From: an uncultured Ruminococcus sp.
Lineage (GTDB): Bacteria > Bacillota > Clostridia > Oscillospirales > Acutalibacteraceae
Direction of reading: 5' to 3'
Assembly: GCA_904393835.1 (NCBI GenBank)
Contig: CAJFNC010000002.1
Location: 62,001 to 126,000 of the forward strand
DNA length: 64,000 bases
Both the position numbers and the translations under genes were made by a program. Positions 1-8,900 of this stretch are shown one piece after another; the first letter of the stretch is position 1; each line of letters starts with the position of its first letter. Below the pieces are notes generated by a model. It was not told the DNA's origin, searched no databases, and saw nothing but the letters and a program-made list of their open reading frames with translations.

Positions 1-110
1 GTTTATTTAAGATTTAAATCAAGCGTATCGGTAACCTCACCGATAGTGTACATACCTTGGTCTCTTATGAAAGGGCGTTGTATTGCTCGTCAACATTAAA
101 CACTGTAAAA

Positions 111-602
111 TCAGGGCTTATGTGTTCGCTCATCGGTAACAATATGTTCAATTCCATGATGTTCTTTACTTAAATAGTCTTTTAAAAAACTCGGAAAGGT
201 TTTGTATTTATCCAAATCTTTAATCGGTATCCAGTGCATTTCTTCTTTTACTCCGTATGTATAGCTGTTGCTGCGGAGTTCTTTTGTGTTGCGGGGCTTC
301 ATCAAAAAATAAAAGCTAATTTCATGGCAATTAAGTCCCTTTAATGTCCCGGTATTGTTATCAAAGAAATTCTCGTGAATAACCGCCAAACGGTCAATTT
401 CATAATGAACACCTGTTTCCTCATATACTTCTCTTATAACAGCGTCTTCGGCAGTTTCGCCCATATGCACGCCTCCGCCGATAGAATAATAATAGTTTTC
501 AAGTTGATTTCCGGCAAACAATACACAACCTTTTTCGATTATGATCGCTCCCGCACGGTAACGAAACCAACTGTTTTCTTTTGTAAAACTGCAATCATAC
601 AT
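111..602 (-). CDS. NUDIX hydrolase
   Basis: This 163-residue protein is a single NUDIX domain, a family that hydrolyses nucleoside diphosphates linked to another moiety (X). The complete Nudix box lies at about residues 43-65 (GGVHMGETAEDAV then REVYEETGV), with the Mg-binding REVYEE helix intact. The C-terminal part ends in the HIVTDE-type tail common in small clostridial NUDIX proteins. The ATG is preceded by AAGGAG nine bases upstream. It is followed downstream only by the window edge and stands as a single gene upstream of the arginase-family gene on the same strand. The substrate cannot be read from sequence. The family call is firm; the physiological role is open. Confidence 0.9.
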   Translation of the reverse strand: MYDCSFTKENSWFRYRAGAIIIEKGCVLFAGNQLENYYYSIGGGVHMGETAEDAVIREVYEETGVHYEIDRLAVIHENFFDNNTGTLKGLNCHEISFYFLMKPRNTKELRSNSYTYGVKEEMHWIPIKDLDKYKTFPSFLKDYLSKEHHGIEHIVTDERTHKP

Positions 603-643
603 GGCATATTTACTCCTTAAATTATCATATAATATAGGAATGA

Positions 644-1495
644 CTATTCCGTAAATATTCCGATGCTCGAAAACATTTTATGGAGTTTATACTCGTCAAA
701 CGGCAGATATTCTGCTATTGTAAACCCCACGACATCGCAATTATTTGTAATGCATCTAAGAACTTCACTCAGTTTTTTCACGGTCATTTTACCGCCGCCC
801 GAGCCGTCGCCTACAAGATCTTTGTTTGCAAAGTAGGTTGAATGGAAAAAATGCTCGTCCAACACATCAATATCAAAATGAACCAATATGTGGTCAAACC
901 TTTTTACAAATGCCTTTATCTCATCATTTGACACAAAATCCTCGGTCTGTACCTTGTAGTTTACACCCATATCATTTAAAAACTTTTCCTGATATTCGTG
1001 AAGTCCCTGCAAGCCTACGTACAAAATCTCATTCGGCTGAAATTTTGTATTTTTCATCATATTTGTAATCGGCTCTGCTCCGTGTCCCATTAATGAGCCG
1101 AGCACCATAGCGTGGGCATTCGGATAACCGTCATCGGTCGTGGAAACATCGGGGTGAGCGTCAATCCAAATTATACCGACATTGTCATAAATCCCGTGCA
1201 GATAGTCGAACGGCGCAAGAGAAACCATACAGTTGCCGCCGATTGTAATAATTCGGTCGGGCTTTTCATTTTCAATCTTTTTTACAGCGTCTGCAATTCC
1301 CGAGATGACTTCATCCTTTGCGTAAATTCCGTCGATCACGGTTTTTGCCTTACCGTCGGGCGGAAGTACATCTACCTTTACAAGCGGTTGATTATTGTTT
1401 TCGGGCAGAATATGAGCCATCAGGTTTGCACCGAAATAATATGTGTCAAGCCCGCCGCTGACATAGTCAGGATAAAGCAATCTAATTGTTTTCAT
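644..1495 (-). CDS. Arginase/agmatinase-family protein
   Basis: This 283-residue protein belongs to the ureohydrolase fold (arginase, agmatinase, formiminoglutamase), whose members hydrolyse guanidino compounds with a two-Mn centre. The DAHPD motif (about 112-116) and the HFDIDVLDE motif (about 207-214) supply most metal ligands. The first ligand motif, normally GGDHS, reads GGNCM (86-89), so the usual histidine is a cysteine. This could mean altered metal use, another substrate or weak activity. GGAGG lies upstream of the ATG. No urea-cycle or polyamine genes are adjacent, so substrate is unknown. Confidence 0.85.
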   Translation of the reverse strand: MKTIRLLYPDYVSGGLDTYYFGANLMAHILPENNNQPLVKVDVLPPDGKAKTVIDGIYAKDEVISGIADAVKKIENEKPDRIITIGGNCMVSLAPFDYLHGIYDNVGIIWIDAHPDVSTTDDGYPNAHAMVLGSLMGHGAEPITNMMKNTKFQPNEILYVGLQGLHEYQEKFLNDMGVNYKVQTEDFVSNDEIKAFVKRFDHILVHFDIDVLDEHFFHSTYFANKDLVGDGSGGGKMTVKKLSEVLRCITNNCDVVGFTIAEYLPFDEYKLHKMFSSIGIFTE

Positions 1496-1643
1496 ATTGT
1501 TTTTTCCTCCGTAATTTTAGCTGTTAATATCAGAAATCAAATATACACACTCCACAGGACGAGAGAAAGCAGGAAATCCGTCTTTGTCGCACTTTGGCAA
1601 AACATTTCGTTTGTGGAAACATATCCGCAAAGCTAAATGGAAT

Positions 1644-2147
1644 TTAACGAACCAGCTCTAATTCAAGGCATTTCCAATCTTCATTAAAGATATGGTAATA
1701 TTCTGCTTCATCAGTTAAAACATCATCAAATCCGACAGCTTTATAGCAATTGTAAGCGGGTTTATTATTCTCAAACACTCCGAGTGTGATTTTATCAGCT
1801 TTTAATATTTCAAAAGCATATTTTATCGCCAGTTTGAGCATTTGCTTTCCGTAACCCATTCCGCGTTTTTTGTTATCTACTATGATAAATCCAAAACGAA
1901 GAATAGATTTTTCTTCATCAATAAAACGCATTATCAAATGTCCGACTACGCCGTTTTCATCAAATGCTGTCATTGGATAAAAACTGTCATTGCCAGAAAA
2001 GTTATTGTAATGCAAATTCATATCCTCTGCTTTAATTGGGTATTTATCATACCTGTCCGCACTCCATTTTCTAAATGATACTTCATCTCCAATCCAAGAA
2101 GCAATTGTTGAAGCATCACATGCCTTATACGGTCTTAATCTAATCAT
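1644..2147 (-). CDS. GNAT-family N-acetyltransferase
   Basis: A GNAT acetyltransferase of about 167 residues, transferring acetyl from acetyl-CoA to an amine. The acetyl-CoA pyrophosphate-binding loop is visible in the middle (KKRGMGYGKQML, a Q/RxxGxG/A pattern), followed by the helix and the NKPAYNCYKAVGF segment typical of the C-terminal half of the fold. The ORF track begins at a GTG, but AAAGGTG sits six bases before an ATG three codons in, so I start there. The substrate (small molecule, protein N-terminus or ribosomal protein) cannot be told. Confidence 0.85.
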   Translation of the reverse strand: MIRLRPYKACDASTIASWIGDEVSFRKWSADRYDKYPIKAEDMNLHYNNFSGNDSFYPMTAFDENGVVGHLIMRFIDEEKSILRFGFIIVDNKKRGMGYGKQMLKLAIKYAFEILKADKITLGVFENNKPAYNCYKAVGFDDVLTDEAEYYHIFNEDWKCLELELVR

Positions 2148-2279
2148 TTCATTCACCTTTAAATCCTGTTTTTTTTTATGAATGCAAAAACGAATTAAAA
2201 ATATTATTTGTGCATTCGAAAATGATTCGCTTTGCCTTTTAGCAGGCAGCCGAGCGTACCGTTTTCTGAATTATTTAAC

Positions 2280-3452
2280 TCACTGCCTTGATATTAAACA
2301 CACGCACTCAATATGCGCAGTGTGGGGGAACATATCGACTGGTTGGATTTTCTGCACCTTGTAGTCGCTGTTTGCGGTGAGGTAGTCGAGGTCGCGGGCG
2401 AGCGTTTCCGGGTTGCACGAGATGTACACAACAGTTTTGGGCGACATTTTTATCAGTGAATTTAAAAATGTTTCGTCACTGCCTGCCCTCGGCGGATCCA
2501 TAAACACAACGTCGGGCTTTTCCTTTTCATCGGCTGCCGATTCCATAAATTTGCCCGCGTCGCCCTTGTAAAAGCGTATATTCTTTAAATTATTCGCCTT
2601 TGCGTTTGAAATAGCGTCTTTTACTGCATCAGGGTTAAGCTCAACACCGATTACCCTGCCTGCGCCTCTTTTGGCTGCCACAATTCCGATTGTGCCCGTT
2701 CCGCAGTATGCGTCGAGCACCGTTTCATTTCCTTTAAGCTCCGCAAAATCCATCGCAGTATTGTACAAAAACTCGGTTTGGACGGGGTTAATCTGATAAA
2801 AGCTTTTTGGGGAAATTCTGAATCTGCAACCGCATAAAATATCCTCTATATATCCTTTGCCGAAAAGCACTTTTTGGTTATTGCCCAAAACAAGGTTTGT
2901 TCTGTACGGGTTTACGTTTTGCACAACCGTTGTTATTTCGGGAAACTGTTTGCAGATTGCCTTAACAAAGTTGTTTCTGGATGGGAAAACAGGCGTACCT
3001 GTCACCAGCACAAGCATTGTTTGATTGGTGGCAAAGCCTCGTTTTACAAGCACGTGACGCAAAAAGCCGCGTCCCGTATCCTCGTTGTAGGCGCTCAGCT
3101 TGAAAGAGGGGAGAAGCTTGCGCACGGCGACAATTATTTTATCCGCCGTCACGTCCTCAATCTGACAGCTGTCTATGCTCACAATATGGTGTGACCCCGA
3201 CTGATACACGCCCGACACAATTTTTCCGTTGCGCAGGGTGCGAAAAGCCGCCTGAACCTTGTTGCGGTAGTGATACGGATTGTCCATACCCTTTATCGGC
3301 AGCGGCTTGCGGAACTTTTTGAGAAGTCGGTCGACTTTGTTCTGTTTGTATTTGAGCTGTTCTTCATATGTCATATTTTGAAGCTGACAGCCGCCGCATT
3401 TTTTATATTCGGGACAACTGCCGTTATTTATATTTTCTTTACTTTTACTCAT
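2280..3452 (-). CDS. rlmD: 23S rRNA (uracil-C5)-methyltransferase, RumA/RlmD type
   Basis: A 390-residue SAM-dependent methyltransferase of the TrmA/RumA family that methylates C5 of uridine in 23S rRNA. An N-terminal Fe-S motif, CPEYKKCGGC (Cys13, 19, 22) with a later Cys in IDSCQIED, matches the 4Fe-4S ligands of RumA. The SAM pocket DAYCGTGTIG, the FMDPPRAG motif and the catalytic SCNPETLARDL cysteine follow in the expected order. It lacks the N-terminal TRAM domain of E. coli RumA, which is usual for shorter Firmicute versions. The exact target base (1939-type, 747-type or both) cannot be told. A three-hairpin repeat lies just upstream of its start. Confidence 0.9.
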   Translation of the reverse strand: MSKSKENINNGSCPEYKKCGGCQLQNMTYEEQLKYKQNKVDRLLKKFRKPLPIKGMDNPYHYRNKVQAAFRTLRNGKIVSGVYQSGSHHIVSIDSCQIEDVTADKIIVAVRKLLPSFKLSAYNEDTGRGFLRHVLVKRGFATNQTMLVLVTGTPVFPSRNNFVKAICKQFPEITTVVQNVNPYRTNLVLGNNQKVLFGKGYIEDILCGCRFRISPKSFYQINPVQTEFLYNTAMDFAELKGNETVLDAYCGTGTIGIVAAKRGAGRVIGVELNPDAVKDAISNAKANNLKNIRFYKGDAGKFMESAADEKEKPDVVFMDPPRAGSDETFLNSLIKMSPKTVVYISCNPETLARDLDYLTANSDYKVQKIQPVDMFPHTAHIECVCLISRQ

Positions 3453-3473
3453 AAGACACCTGCAATAAATATT

Positions 3474-3597
3474 TTCAAAGCTTTGCTTTTATCAAAGCCG
3501 GCAGCGCAATGCGCTGCAAATTCAGTGGGGGATTGTATCCCGCCGCAGAAATTTGATAATGCGCCGTCTATATAGGCAGCGTGCATTATCCTGTTTA
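3474..3597 (+). repeat. Three-hairpin dispersed repeat, copy A (full length)
   Basis: Full-length copy of the dispersed element also seen near 10.7, 29.7 and 38.0 kb. Reading left to right it has an AT-rich head (TTCAAAGCTTTGCTTTTATC), hairpin 1 (GCAGCGCAATGCGCTGC, 3501-3517), hairpin 2 bounded by AAATTC and GAAATTT around GATTGTATCC (3518-3554), and hairpin 3 bounded by GATAATGC and GCATTATC (3555-3590). It matches the reverse complement of copy B nearly base for base in the head and in hairpins 1 and 2. Hairpin 3 differs in sequence but keeps its pairing. It fills most of the 3453-3755 intergenic gap. Confidence 0.85.
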
Positions 3598-3665
3598 TTA
3601 TAGCTCTATTTTATCATTGATTTTGACATATATCAATAATTTTACAATTAAATTTATCAGAGTTA

Positions 3666-3694
3666 TTGACAATTTGTCTTGTATTTTGTAAAAT
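3666..3694 (+). promoter_or_regulatory. SigmaA-type promoter for the zinc-ribbon gene
   Basis: TTGACA (3666-3671), a 17-base spacer and TAAAAT (3689-3694) give a near-consensus vegetative promoter about 60 bases upstream of the zinc-ribbon protein start. Confidence 0.7.
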
Positions 3695-3755
3695 AAACAC
3701 ATAAACAATAGAATTAATAAGTATTGTTTAGATAAAATATGAAATGAGGGTTAAT

Positions 3756-4298
3756 ATGAATTGTCCAAATTGTAATTACGAAAATCCGGACGGCAGTATG
3801 TTTTGCCGCCATTGCGGCTCTCCGTTGAGCGCGCAGAATAACGATACTACTGTTTTGAACGATAATCAGAACACTGCGCAAAATCCTTACGGTCAGGTTG
3901 CAAATGACCCGTTATACTCTCAGCCGTATGACAACAGCAGTCAGTATAACGAACAGTATAACGCTAATTATAATAATCAGCCTTACGGTGCTCCTCAGCA
4001 GTATCAGGCGCCTCAGCAGCCGGTGGAAGATGAGCATGTTTCCATAGCTCACTGGATAGGTCTTTTCTGTTTAAATCTTATCCCATGTGTAGGCGGACTT
4101 GTGTATATTATTATGATGTTCGTATATGCTTTCGGTTCTACACCTAAAAAGTCGCTTAAAAATTTTGCTCGCGCACAGCTTATTCTTTTAGCTATTGTGG
4201 TGGCACTTTGTATTGTACTTTTTATTATACTCGCAGTTGCAGGTTTTTCTATTGCAGATAGCTTAAACCATACTTACAGATACAGCTATTATTATTAA
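3756..4298 (+). CDS. Zinc-ribbon, Q/N/Y-rich membrane protein
   Basis: A 180-residue protein with an N-terminal zinc ribbon (CPNCNYENPDG then FCRHCG, two CxxC knuckles within the first 22 residues). A low-complexity stretch rich in Asn, Gln, Tyr and Pro follows (about 30-95), then two hydrophobic segments (about 105-130 and 145-170). The architecture (zinc ribbon, disordered linker, membrane segments) is common in clostridia and has no assigned reaction. The ATG at 3756 is preceded by GAGGG six bases upstream and is preferred to the in-frame ATG four codons earlier. It has its own promoter and terminator and is monocistronic. Confidence 0.8.
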   Translation: MNCPNCNYENPDGSMFCRHCGSPLSAQNNDTTVLNDNQNTAQNPYGQVANDPLYSQPYDNSSQYNEQYNANYNNQPYGAPQQYQAPQQPVEDEHVSIAHWIGLFCLNLIPCVGGLVYIIMMFVYAFGSTPKKSLKNFARAQLILLAIVVALCIVLFIILAVAGFSIADSLNHTYRYSYYY

Positions 4299-4316
4299 AA
4301 TCAAATTTTTAAATGC

Positions 4317-4342
4317 AAAAGCGGCGATTCGCCGCTTTTATT
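4317..4342 (+). terminator. Terminator after zinc-ribbon gene
   Basis: GCGGCG-att-CGCCGC hairpin flanked by AAAA and TTTTATTTTT, immediately downstream of the zinc-ribbon gene. Confidence 0.8.
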
Positions 4343-4364
4343 TTTGCAATAGAAAATTATTTGC

Positions 4365-4402
4365 AAAAACGGAGGTTGCATACTTGCAACCTCCGTTTTT
4401 TA
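4365..4402. terminator. Bidirectional terminator, gltBD 3' end
   Basis: A perfect 16-bp stem (AAAAACGGAGGTTGCA / TGCAACCTCCGTTTTT) with a four-base loop lies between the 3' ends of the convergent zinc-ribbon and gltD genes. It carries A and T tracts on both sides, so it can stop transcription in either direction. Confidence 0.85.
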
Positions 4403-4449
4403 TAAAATCAAAAAGGAATAAAAGAAAATAAAAACAATTGATAAATTAA

Positions 4450-5934
4450 TTACAGGTTTGAGTAACCCATAAGGCTTTCGTCAACTTCTTTTGCTACATC
4501 TCTGCCTTCGCGGATAGCCCATACAACAAGAGACTGACCTCTGTGCATATCGCCTGTAACAAAAATTCTGTCGGCGTTTGTTTTGAATGAGCCTTTTTCG
4601 GTTTCTACGTTGGTTCTTGCGTCAACCTTAACGCCGAAATCCTTTGTAACATAGCTTTCGCTGCCGAGGAAGCCTGCCGCAATAAGTACGAGATCAACGT
4701 CAACCTTGTACTCTGAGCCTTCAATTTCTTTCATAATCATTCTGCCTGTTTTAGCGTCCTTTTCCGGAGTGAGCTTAACAAGAACAGCGCCGTTAAGGTT
4801 GCCGTTTTTGTCCTTGAGGAACTCTTTAACAGTAGTCTGATATACTCTGGGGTCATGACCGAATACCTCAATAGCTTCTTCCTGACCGTAGTCTGTTTTG
4901 CAGACTCTCGGCCACTGCGGCCATGGGTTGTTCTCCGCTCTTTCATCGGGAAGCTTGGGCATCATTTCAAGCTGGAGCACAGACTTGGCGCCGTGGCGGA
5001 TACTTGTGCCGACGCAGTCATTGCCGGTGTCGCCGCCGCCGATAACCATAACGTTTTTGCCCTTTGCAGAAATGTATGTGCCGTCCTTGAGGTTAGAATC
5101 AAGCAGTGCCTTTGTAGTTGAAGTTAGAAAATCTACCGCGAAGTAGATGCCCTTTGCGTCTCTGCCGGGAGCCTTAATATCTCTCGGATTTGACGCGCCG
5201 CAGGCGAGGATAATTCTGTCATATTCTTTGAGAAGGTCTTTGCACTTAACGTCTTTGCCTACATTAACGTTTGTTCTGAACTCAACGCCTTCTTCTGCCA
5301 TAATACCAACCTTGCGGTAGATGACATCTTTTTCAAGCTTCATATTGGGGATACCGTACATGAGAAGTCCGCCTACACGGTCGCTTCTTTCAAATACAGT
5401 CACACTGTGACCTCTCTGGTTGAGCTGGTCGGCAGCGGCAAGGCCCGAAGGACCCGAGCCGATTATTGCGATTTTTTTGCCTGTTCTGACTGTCGGAATC
5501 GTAGTACCTGCATAACCCTCGTCATAGGCATTCTCAATAATGCCGTATTCGTTTGCCTTTACCGTAACGGCATCGCCGTTTGCACCACAGGTGCAGGCTT
5601 TTTCGCACAATGCGGGGCAAACTCTTGAAGTAAATTCCGGGAAGTTGTTTGTCATTTTAAGTCTGTTGTATGCCTGCTCCCAAGCGCCGTGGTAAATAAG
5701 GTCATTCCATTCGGGAATGAGGTTGTTGAGCGGGCAGCCCGAGTAAGCGCCGCCCACAAGCATACCCGACTGGCAGAAAGGAACACCGCAGTCCATACAT
5801 CTTGCGCCCTGAACGGACTGCTGTTCTTTGGTGAGAACTTCGTGGAATTCCTTGTAATTTTTAATACGATCTTTTACGGAGAAGGCGGGAGCGTCCTCTC
5901 GTTTATAGTCCATAAATCCTGTTGGCTTTCCCAT
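4450..5934 (-). CDS. gltD: Glutamate synthase (NADPH) small subunit
   Basis: This 494-residue FAD/NAD(P)H-dependent subunit of glutamate synthase passes electrons to GltB, which makes two glutamates from glutamine and 2-oxoglutarate. The N-terminus has the cysteine sets expected for the two 4Fe-4S clusters (CMDCGVPFC, then CPLNN, CPALCEKACTCG). The FAD-binding GSGPSGLAAA Rossmann motif is at about 158, the NADPH-site VIGGGDTGND at about 298, and the C-terminal FAD contact TGDMHRGQSLVVWAI at about 462-476. It lies 14 bases downstream of gltB, with GGAGG before its ATG, so the two are cotranscribed. Confidence 0.96.
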   Translation of the reverse strand: MGKPTGFMDYKREDAPAFSVKDRIKNYKEFHEVLTKEQQSVQGARCMDCGVPFCQSGMLVGGAYSGCPLNNLIPEWNDLIYHGAWEQAYNRLKMTNNFPEFTSRVCPALCEKACTCGANGDAVTVKANEYGIIENAYDEGYAGTTIPTVRTGKKIAIIGSGPSGLAAADQLNQRGHSVTVFERSDRVGGLLMYGIPNMKLEKDVIYRKVGIMAEEGVEFRTNVNVGKDVKCKDLLKEYDRIILACGASNPRDIKAPGRDAKGIYFAVDFLTSTTKALLDSNLKDGTYISAKGKNVMVIGGGDTGNDCVGTSIRHGAKSVLQLEMMPKLPDERAENNPWPQWPRVCKTDYGQEEAIEVFGHDPRVYQTTVKEFLKDKNGNLNGAVLVKLTPEKDAKTGRMIMKEIEGSEYKVDVDLVLIAAGFLGSESYVTKDFGVKVDARTNVETEKGSFKTNADRIFVTGDMHRGQSLVVWAIREGRDVAKEVDESLMGYSNL

Positions 5935-5948
5935 TGCGTTTCTCCTCC

Positions 5949-8900
5949 TTATTTGTTGTGAATAATCTGATAGAATGCTTCAATTCTGGCCTGGTCGCTG
6001 CTCATGCCTTTTTCTTCCATAGAAGCAATTGCTGACATCATTCTCTTGTAATCGTGAGGAATGATTTTCTTGAATTTGGGCAAATACTCGTCAAAGTTGT
6101 CAAGTATTTCTTTACCCTTTGCAGAGCCGGTAGCATTGACGTGTTCTTCAATAAGCTGTTTAAGCTCAATAATGTCGTATTTCTCGGTTACTTCAGAGAA
6201 GAGCACCATTTCCTTGTTGAGCTTTGTGTACAAATCTCTGTTTTCGTCAAGAACATAAGCTACGCCGCCCGACATACCTGCGGCGAAGTTTTTGCCTGTT
6301 TTACCGATTACAACAACACGACCGCCTGTCATATATTCGCAACCGTGGTCGCCGACACCTTCAACAACAGCAGTTGCACCTGAGTTTCTTACGCAGAAAC
6401 GTTCGCCGGCAACACCGTTGATGAACGCCTTACCGCTTGTGGCACCGTAAAGAGCAACGTTACCGATGATAATGTTTTCATCTGCCTTAAATGTTGAGCA
6501 CTTGGGAGGATATACAATAAGTTTACCGCCGGAAAGACCTTTGCCGAAGTAGTCGTTGCTGTCGCCGACAAGCTCAAGTGTAAGGCCGTTGGGAATAAAC
6601 GCGCCGAAACTCTGTCCACCCGAGCCGTTGCAGATAATCTTGAATGTATCGTCTTCAAGTGTATTGTAGTACTTTTTGGTGATTTCCGAACCGAAAATTG
6701 TACCGAAAGTACGGTCTGTATTTTTAATGTTAACTTCTATTGTTTTCTTTGTGCCGTTTTCAAGCGCGGACTTAAATTCTTTAAGGAGTACTTTTTCATC
6801 CATGGTTTTATCAAGCTTGAAGTCGTACTTGTTCTTGTTGTTGTACTCAACCTTTTCGGAAGCAAAATCTGCGTTGAGGATATTTGAAAGGTCAACCTCG
6901 GCAGCTGTACCTGTAAGACCCTTTTTGCGCTTAATCAGGTCAATTCTGCCGACAAGCTCGTCAACAGTCTTAACGCCGAGCTTTGACATATACTCTCTGA
7001 GTTCCTGAGCGACAAAACGCATAAAGTTTACAACGTATTCGGGTTTACCCATAAATTTCTTTCTGAGTTCCGGGTTTTGAGTAGCTACGCCGAACGGGCA
7101 GGTGTCAAGGTTGCAGACTCTCATCATTGCGCAGCCCAAAGTTACAAGCGGAGCGGTGGCAAATCCAAATTCTTCGGCGCCCAGTATAGCGGCAATCGCT
7201 ACGTCGCGGCCTGTCATAAGCTTACCGTCGGTTTCAATGATAACCTTGTTTCTGAGGTCATTCTGAATAAGAGTCTGATGAGCCTCGGCAAGACCGAGTT
7301 CCCACGGAAGACCCGCGTTGTAGATTGAGTTTCTCGGAGCGGCGCCTGTACCGCCGTCATAGCCCGAAATCAAGATAACGCCTGCGCCCGCTTTTGCAAC
7401 GCCGGCTGCTACTGTGCCTACACCGCACTCAGAAACGAGCTTTACGGAAATTCTCGCGTCGGTATTTGCGTTTTTAAGGTCGTAAATAAGCTGAGCAAGA
7501 TCCTCGATTGAGTAAATATCGTGATGCGGAGGCGGTGAAATAAGCGATACACCCGGTGTCGAGTGACGAGTTTTAGCAACCCAGGGATAAACCTTTTTGC
7601 CCGGCAAGTGACCGCCTTCGCCCGGTTTTGCCCCCTGCGCCATCTTAATCTGAATTTCATCGGCAGATGTGAGGTATCTTGAAGTTACGCCGAAACGACC
7701 CGAAGCAACCTGCTTTATAGCGGAGCATTTGTTTACAGGCTGTCCCTTTGTCAAAAGTCTTTCAAGGCTTTCGCCGCCCTCACCGGAGTTTGACTTGCCG
7801 TGAAGCTGGTTCATTGCAATTGCAAGTGCCTCGTGAGCCTCCTGGGAAATTGAACCGTAAGACATAGCGCCTGTCTTAAAGCGTCTTACAATTGAGTCAA
7901 CGCTTTCTACCTCGTCAATCGGAATAGGTTTTTCAGCGTAGTTAAACTCAAACAAACCTCTGATGTTAACGGGATCCATTTCCTCGTTAATCATTTCGGA
8001 ATATTTTTTATACAGATTATAGTCGCCTGTTCTTGTTGCATACTGAAGTGTGTGTATAGTCTGCGGATTGTAGAGGTGCTCCTCTTTGCCGCTTCTGAAT
8101 TTGTGTGAACCTCTTGACTCAAGTTCGGAAGTTTCGTTAAGTCCGAGCGGGTCAAAAGCGGAGGTGTGCAGACGGTCAACGTTGTTTTCAATGTCCTTGA
8201 GTGTAATGCCGCCGATTCTGCTTACAGTATCCGTAAAGTATTCGTTGATAACGTCTTCGCTGATACCGATTGCCTCAAAAATCTGAGAACCCTGGTATGA
8301 TTGAATTGTTGAAATACCCATTTTTGACGCGATCTTAACAATACCGTGGAGAACAGCGCTGTTATAGTCGTCAACAGCAGCATAGTAGTCCTTATCAAGA
8401 AGATCGTCGCTGATGAGTTCGTGAATTGTTTCCTGAGCAAGGTACGGGTTGATTGCGCTTGCGCCGTAGCCGAGAAGCGTAGCGAAGTGGTGCACTTCTC
8501 TGGGTTCGCCGCTTTCGAGAATCATTGCGAGCGACGTTCTCTTCTTTGTTACAACAAGGTGCTGGTGCAATGCAGAAACAGCGAGAAGAGAGGGGATTGC
8601 AAGGTGATTTTCGTCAACGCCTCTGTCTGAGAGAATGAGAATGTTCGCGCCGTCGTTGTATGCCTTGTCGGCCTCGATAAATAATCTCTTAATTGCCTTT
8701 TTAAGGCTTGTGTTTTTATAGTAAAGAATCGGAATAACCGCAACCTTAAAGCCCTTAATCTTCATATTCTTGATTTTGAGAATATCGGTTGAAGTGAGAA
8801 TCGGGTTATGGATTTTCATAACCTTGCAGTTGTCGGGTTTTTCTTCAAGAATGTTGCCGTCTTCACCGATATAAATCGTAGTTGAAGTTACAATTTCTTC

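Noticed and set aside
1-110. A gene fragment at the left edge
   Set aside because: Short open stretches occur in several frames but none has a recognisable protein pattern or continues across the edge with confidence.
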